From positions 1-8,801 of the forward strand of contig JAHHSW010000024.1 of the NCBI GenBank assembly GCA_020024985.1: DNA of 8,801 bases. The letters are read 5' to 3'. The position numbers and the translations under genes are program-made. Under the pieces are notes generated by a model, which worked only from the letters and a program-made list of their open reading frames with translations, made no database searches and was not told where the DNA came from. This stretch comes from Anaeroplasmataceae bacterium (lineage in GTDB: Bacteria; Bacillota_I; Bacilli_A; Acholeplasmatales; Anaeroplasmataceae). How positions within the stretch are numbered: position 1 is the stretch's first letter; every line of letters starts with the position of its first letter. This document shows positions 4,982 to 8,801 of the stretch, piece after piece.

Positions 4982-6282
4982 TAACAAAACCAAAGGGAAC
5001 CTATGATATTTTACCTAGTGAATCAAGAGAATGGGCAAAGCTTGAGGAAACTATTAGAAAAATTTGTAGGCTTTATAATTACAAGGAAATTAGAACACCT
5101 ATCTTTGAATCTTTTGATGTCTTCCATAGAAATCAAAATGATACCTCAGATATGGTTACAAAGGAAACATATGACTTCCAGGACCGTTCAGAAAGAAAGA
5201 TTACTCTACGTCCTGAGGGTACAGCTGGTGTTGCAAGAGCGTTTATTGAAAATAAGCTTTATGTAGAAAATCCAGTTAATAAGCTATTCTATATGGGTCA
5301 AATGTTCCGTTATGAGCGCCCTCAAAAGGGAAGAAATAGACAATTCAATCAATTTGGTGTTGAGGCACTAGGTAGTGATTCACCACTTATTGATGCTGAG
5401 GTTATTGCCTTAGGTGCAGCTCTTATTAGAGCCTTAGGCCTAAAGGATGTAAAGGTTAAGATTAATTCACTTGGTGATGAGGAATCTCGTAATGCCTATA
5501 GAGAGGTTCTTGTTAAGCATTTTAGCCAGTACAAGGAAAACCTTTGTCCAGATTGCTTAAATAGACTTGAGAAGAATCCACTTAGAATTCTTGACTGTAA
5601 GGTTTGTCGTCATCAGGAATTCTTTAAGACCGCTCCAAAGATTAACGAGTATTTAAATACAGAATCAAAGAAGAGATTTGAAACTGTATTAGAGTCTTTA
5701 GATAATATGGGCCTTGAATATGAAATTGATGATAATCTAGTTCGTGGACTTGATTACTATACTCATACTGTATTTGAGCTTGAGGTTAATGTTCCTGAAT
5801 TTGGTGCTCAAAATGTAATTGGTGCCGGTGGTAGATATGATAAGCTTATCGAGGATTTAGGCGGACCTAAGACTCCAGGTGTTGGTATGGCCTTTGGTCT
5901 TGAGCGCTTACTTTTAGCAACAGAGCTTGCGGGAAAGAAGCTAGTAGCTGATGATAATATTCATGCCTACTTTATTGCCTTAGGTGAAAATGCTCGTAAG
6001 GAGGCCCTAAAGCAAATTAATTTCTGCCGTTTAGGTGGCTTAGCCTGTGAAATGGATTATAACGCAGGTGGCTTAAAGAGCCAATTTAAGAAGGCAGATA
6101 AGAATAATGCTATATTTACTTTAATTTTAGGCGATAATGAGCTTGAAAATAGAGTTATAAATATAAAAGATAATAGAACAGATGAGCAGGAGACTATTAA
6201 TATAGATGATATTTATCCATATATATTAAAGAAGCTTGGTACTAAGAATAGCTGCTCAGGCTGTAACAAGGAAAAGGAGTAA
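4978..6282 (+). CDS. hisS: Histidine--tRNA ligase
   Basis: HisRS is a class II synthetase that attaches histidine to tRNA-His in the cytosol. The 434-residue protein carries the N-terminal PKGTYDILP signature, motif 2 around LRPEGTAGVAR (78-87) and MFRYERPQKGR (109-119), the histidine-binding segment LVRGLDYYTHTVFE (254-267), GAGGRYDKL (282-290), motif 3 GVGMAFGLERL (301-311), and a C-terminal anticodon-binding domain from about 325. A cysteine-rich insertion has CPDC (190-193) and CKVC (207-210), a possible metal site, and the extreme tail has an added CSGC (426-429). The start is TTG at 4978, overlapping the upstream TGA stop (ATG-less TTGA junction). It is chosen because AAGGAGG (4962-4968) lies 9 bases before it and the N-terminus matches the family. 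Translation is probably coupled to the acetyltransferase gene. Only 3 bases separate it from aspS. Confidence 0.96.
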   Translation: MITKPKGTYDILPSESREWAKLEETIRKICRLYNYKEIRTPIFESFDVFHRNQNDTSDMVTKETYDFQDRSERKITLRPEGTAGVARAFIENKLYVENPVNKLFYMGQMFRYERPQKGRNRQFNQFGVEALGSDSPLIDAEVIALGAALIRALGLKDVKVKINSLGDEESRNAYREVLVKHFSQYKENLCPDCLNRLEKNPLRILDCKVCRHQEFFKTAPKINEYLNTESKKRFETVLESLDNMGLEYEIDDNLVRGLDYYTHTVFELEVNVPEFGAQNVIGAGGRYDKLIEDLGGPKTPGVGMAFGLERLLLATELAGKKLVADDNIHAYFIALGENARKEALKQINFCRLGGLACEMDYNAGGLKSQFKKADKNNAIFTLILGDNELENRVINIKDNRTDEQETINIDDIYPYILKKLGTKNSCSGCNKEKE

Positions 6283-6285
6283 AAA

Positions 6286-7587
6286 ATGGAAAGAAGAATG
6301 ATCAAGGATATAAAGCTTGGTGAGGTTAATAAGGTAGCTGGCTTTGTAGAAAACATCAGAAACAAAAAGTGGATGTGCTTTATCGTTTTAAGAGATATTT
6401 CTGGTAAGCTTCAGCTTACAATCGAGAAGGCTAACCATCCAGAGCTTGAGGAAACTTTATCTAAGATTACTATTGATTCAGTAATTGAAGCAGAGGGCTT
6501 AATTCAAGCATCAGAGTATGTAAAGCTTAACAACATGGAAATGTATCCTGATACTATTACAATTGATAGTATTGCAGAGCCATCTCCAATTGTAGCACCT
6601 AAGGGAGAGGAAACTAATATCGATTTACGTATCGATTATAGATGGATTGACCTTAGAACAGACAAGAACACATTAATGTTTAAGACTCAATCTTATTTCG
6701 TTAATAAGTGCCGTGAGTTCCTATGTGATAGAGACTTTATTGAAATTCATACACCAAAGCTAATTGGTGCTGAATCAGAATCAGGTGCTGGAGTATTTAA
6801 GGTTAACTATTTCGATAGAGATGCCTTCCTAGCTCAATCACCTCAATTCTATAAGCAAATGGCTATGGCTGCAGGATTTGAAAGAATTTTCGAGTCAGGC
6901 CCAGTATTTAGAGCTGAAAAGTTTGCATCACGTAAGCATGCAACTGAGTTCACAGGCTTTGACCTTGAGTTCTCATACATTAATTCTTATCATGATGTAA
7001 TGCATATGGAGGAGGAAATGATTGCCTATGCATTAAAGGCTGTTAAGGAAAAGTATGGAGACGAAATTAAGAGATTATATGATATTGATGTAGTTGTACC
7101 AACTCTTCCATTCCCATGTATGGATTTACATGACGTATATGATGAGCTAGAGAAGAGATATGGCTATAAGGTACCTGAAAGCGAGAAGGGCGATTTAACT
7201 ACTGAGGGTGAAAGAATGGTTGCTAAGCTATCTATGGATATGTTTGGTCATGAATTCCTATTCATCACAGGCTATAGCTCTGATTGCCGTGCTTTCTACC
7301 ATATGAGAGATGAAAATGGCGTACCATGCGGCTATGACCTTATTTGGAAGGGCTGTGAAATCACAACAGGTGCACAGCGTGAGCATAGATATGAAATCTT
7401 AAAGAAGCAGGCCGAGGAAAAGGGCTTAGCTAACGATGTTAAGTTCTATCTTGATTTCTTTAAGTTTGGTTGTCCTCCTCATGGTGGCTTTGGTATCGGT
7501 GTTGATAGAATTACTATGATACTATTTAACGAGGGTATCAAGGATAGTATGTTCATATTCCGTGGACCAGATAGATTAAATCCATAG
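6286..7587 (+). CDS. aspS: Aspartate--tRNA(Asp/Asn) ligase, archaeal type
   Basis: AspRS is a class II synthetase that charges tRNA-Asp with aspartate. At 433 residues it lacks the GAD insertion and C-terminal extension of ordinary bacterial AspRS (about 590 residues), so it belongs to the archaeal/eukaryotic-like type also found in some Bacillota. Seen: an N-terminal OB-fold anticodon-binding domain (about 12-100), the flipping-loop glutamate in ESESGAGVF (163-171, E165), the AspRS signature QSPQFYKQ (184-191), motif 2 FRAEKFASRKHATEF (208-222), the late GAQREHRYEIL (362-372), and motif 3 FGIGVDRI (402-409). Positions I align with archaeal tRNA-discrimination residues are E22 (W in Thermococcus) and K80 (K in discriminating enzymes), so its specificity is unclear: it may also charge tRNA-Asn, feeding GatCAB. 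The AAGGAG site (6274-6279) is 6 bases before the ATG. The gene is under the upstream T-box, whose effector is probably tRNA-Asp. Confidence 0.94.
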   Translation: MERRMIKDIKLGEVNKVAGFVENIRNKKWMCFIVLRDISGKLQLTIEKANHPELEETLSKITIDSVIEAEGLIQASEYVKLNNMEMYPDTITIDSIAEPSPIVAPKGEETNIDLRIDYRWIDLRTDKNTLMFKTQSYFVNKCREFLCDRDFIEIHTPKLIGAESESGAGVFKVNYFDRDAFLAQSPQFYKQMAMAAGFERIFESGPVFRAEKFASRKHATEFTGFDLEFSYINSYHDVMHMEEEMIAYALKAVKEKYGDEIKRLYDIDVVVPTLPFPCMDLHDVYDELEKRYGYKVPESEKGDLTTEGERMVAKLSMDMFGHEFLFITGYSSDCRAFYHMRDENGVPCGYDLIWKGCEITTGAQREHRYEILKKQAEEKGLANDVKFYLDFFKFGCPPHGGFGIGVDRITMILFNEGIKDSMFIFRGPDRLNP

Positions 7588-7589
7588 TC

Positions 7590-7597
7590 GAGGTGAT
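7590..7597 (+). promoter_or_regulatory. Ribosome binding site deciding the dCMP deaminase start
   Basis: GAGGTGAT matches the anti-Shine-Dalgarno complement and ends 4 bases before the ATG at 7602. It contains the GTG at 7593 that would otherwise give a longer open frame, which argues against that GTG as the start. Confidence 0.75.
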
Positions 7598-7601
7598 AAA
7601 T

Positions 7602-8084
7602 ATGCATATTTCTTGGGATGAATATTTTATGGGAGTAGCTTTGCTTTCTGCAAAAAGAAGTAAGGATCCATCAACTCAGGTGGGAGCCTGTGTTGTAAAT
7701 CAGGATAAAAGAATTATCGGTATTGGCTATAACGGCTTTCCAAGAGGCTGCTCAGATGAGGAGTTACCATGGGGAAAGGAAAGCAAGGATCAGCTAGAAA
7801 CTAAATATCCATATGTTGTTCATGCAGAGGCAAATGCAATTTTAAACTCAACCTCATCACTTGTAGGAGCTACTATTTATGTTACTCTATTTCCTTGTAA
7901 TGAGTGTGCTAAGCTTTTAATTCAAACCGGTATTAAAAGAGTAGTATATATGACTGACAAGTATAGAATGACAGATTCAGTAAAGGCTTCAAAGCGAATG
8001 ATGGACGCAGCAGGAGTAGAATATGTAAAAATGGATGAAATTGCTGTAACACTAAGTGGTGCTAAAGATGAAGGAAATAATTAA
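7602..8084 (+). CDS. dCMP deaminase (ComEB-like)
   Basis: The enzyme deaminates dCMP to dUMP, the precursor for dTMP synthesis, and family members are usually controlled by dCTP and dTTP. The 160-residue product has the family N-terminus ISWDEYFMGVALLSAKRSKD (3-22), TQVGAC (25-30), GYNGFPRGCSDEELPW (42-57), the zinc and proton-shuttle motif HAEANAI (74-80), and the second zinc motif PCNEC (98-102, cysteines 99 and 102), which together define an active cytidine/deoxycytidylate deaminase fold. An in-frame GTG at 7593 could add three residues, but it is part of the ribosome binding site GAGGTGAT. The ATG at 7602, 4-5 bases after that site, is the better start. It lies 14 bases after aspS with no promoter or terminator between, so it is probably co-transcribed. 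Its 3' end overlaps the next gene by 17 bases. Confidence 0.93.
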   Translation: MHISWDEYFMGVALLSAKRSKDPSTQVGACVVNQDKRIIGIGYNGFPRGCSDEELPWGKESKDQLETKYPYVVHAEANAILNSTSSLVGATIYVTLFPCNECAKLLIQTGIKRVVYMTDKYRMTDSVKASKRMMDAAGVEYVKMDEIAVTLSGAKDEGNN

Positions 8085-8801
8085 AAAATATTGGGTGCAT
8101 TTATTATTTTTACTAATGATTAATGTTCCAATACTTTGCTTATGCACTATAAGAACTGATAAATACTTATTATTAAAGGGAGATACCACTCCCTTTAATA
8201 GTGTAGTTGAAATAGATAGAGACTATGTCGAGAAGGGAAGCTTTTCAACAATTTATGTTTTAAGCCTTGATAATAGTACTATCTTTCAAAATTTAATATC
8301 AAAATTAAATCCAACTATTGAAATGGATACTATATCTGATATGGTTAGCCATATTAGCTATGTTGAAAATGTCGAGGCTGGTAAAATTCAGTACAATTCT
8401 AGTATTCAAAAAAGCATAATTTTAGCCTTTACTGAGGCTAAAAGGGATGATCCTAGTATTAATATTGAATATAAGCCACTAGGCTTGGATATTACCTATT
8501 ATGGACCAAATTCACGCTTCAGGGTTGGAGATAGAATAATTAAAATTAATGGCCTTGGTATTGATGCTAAGGAAAGCCTAGATAAAATAGCAAATAATAA
8601 TTTTCATGTAGCTGATGAGGTTACCTTCATTAGAGATGGTAAGGAGCATACCATTAGCCTTAAGAGGGATGATGGCTTTGATGGCTATTTGATGTATGAT
8701 ATTAATATGGATACGATTAATCCAAGGGTTAAAATCCATAATAATAATGTAGGTGGACCATCAGGAGGCTTACTTCAGACCTTAAGTATTTATAATAGGC
8801 T
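8068..8801 (+). CDS. YlbL/SepM-like PDZ-Lon serine protease, N-terminal part (3' end outside window)
   Basis: Members of this family are membrane-anchored proteases with a PDZ domain and a Lon-type catalytic domain facing outside the membrane; known examples process secreted peptides or small membrane proteins. The open frame runs to the window edge (244 complete codons). Residues about 8-27 (WVHLLFLLMINVPILCLC) form a single N-terminal membrane anchor after a short lysine-rich start. A divergent extracytoplasmic region follows. A PDZ-like segment lies at about 145-195 (YYGPNSRFRVGDRIIKING, then FIRDGKEHTISL). The Lon serine motif is VGGPSGGLL with candidate catalytic serine 232; the usual form is GPSAG. 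The catalytic lysine would lie beyond the window. The ATG at 8068 overlaps the deaminase gene by 17 bases and has only a weak upstream GTGGTG, so its translation probably depends on coupling. In B. subtilis ylbL lies close to rsmD (ylbH), so the family's neighbourhood is partly kept. Confidence 0.85.
   Translation, partial: MKEIIKKYWVHLLFLLMINVPILCLCTIRTDKYLLLKGDTTPFNSVVEIDRDYVEKGSFSTIYVLSLDNSTIFQNLISKLNPTIEMDTISDMVSHISYVENVEAGKIQYNSSIQKSIILAFTEAKRDDPSINIEYKPLGLDITYYGPNSRFRVGDRIIKINGLGIDAKESLDKIANNNFHVADEVTFIRDGKEHTISLKRDDGFDGYLMYDINMDTINPRVKIHNNNVGGPSGGLLQTLSIYNR

Noticed and set aside
4979..4984. Possible use of the Mycoplasma/Spiroplasma code (TGA as Trp)
   Set aside because: The single TGA stop is followed by TAA, so it alone does not decide. 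However, every tryptophan I checked is TGG and no gene has an internal TGA, so the standard bacterial code is preferred.
5003..5266. Open frame of 87 codons on the + strand inside hisS
   Set aside because: It is out of frame within the highly conserved HisRS N-terminal region and is a shadow of that gene.
7593..7601. GTG start for the dCMP deaminase
   Set aside because: The GTG is embedded in the ribosome binding site GAGGTGAT, and the ATG at 7602 has proper spacing and matches the family N-terminus.

Overview
This window looks like a chromosomal segment of a low-GC Gram-positive bacterium of the Bacillota, plausibly a gut Bacilli, Erysipelotrichia or RF39-like lineage. The basis is its AT-rich composition, strong AGGAGG-type ribosome binding sites, consensus sigma-A promoters, a T-box riboswitch and a YlbL/SepM-type protease. 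Tryptophan is encoded by TGG and no gene has an internal TGA, so the standard bacterial code fits. All genes lie on the + strand. I see no mobile element, CRISPR array, rRNA or tRNA gene.

Layout. (1) Positions 1-380: the 3' end of rplT (ribosomal protein L20) and its intrinsic terminator. (2) Positions 381-524: a non-coding stretch with three short inverted repeats and a direct repeat, of unknown role. (3) Positions 525-4136: a strong promoter, then a structured leader of about 190 nt. The leader ends in an intrinsic terminator and contains helices that exclude each other, like an attenuator or riboswitch. Downstream are a DEAD-box RNA helicase with a DbpA-type RNA-binding domain, rsmD, and an uncharacterised gene (possibly DUF6930-like). 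(4) Positions 4151-4415: an extended -10 promoter and a complete T-box riboswitch. (5) Positions 4430 to the window edge: a RimL-like GNAT acetyltransferase, hisS, an archaeal-type aspS, a dCMP deaminase gene, and the 5' part of a YlbL/SepM-like PDZ-Lon protease, packed tightly as one likely operon.

How the parts work together. The first block concerns ribosome and RNA function: L20, a helicase probably acting in ribosome assembly or RNA decay, and the 16S rRNA methyltransferase RsmD. The second block is governed by aminoacylation. The T-box has the overlapping specifier GACAC (Asp GAC / His CAC), but its antiterminator bulge is TGGC, which matches a tRNA with discriminator G. That points to tRNA-Asp as the main effector. 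Loss of Asp-tRNA charging would therefore induce the acetyltransferase first, then HisRS and AspRS.

The items most worth following up are the unassigned leader RNA of the helicase gene, the acetyltransferase controlled by an Asp T-box and co-transcribed with AspRS (possible protection against aspartyl-adenylate-type inhibitors), and the archaeal-type AspRS with an unusual residue at a tRNA-discrimination position.
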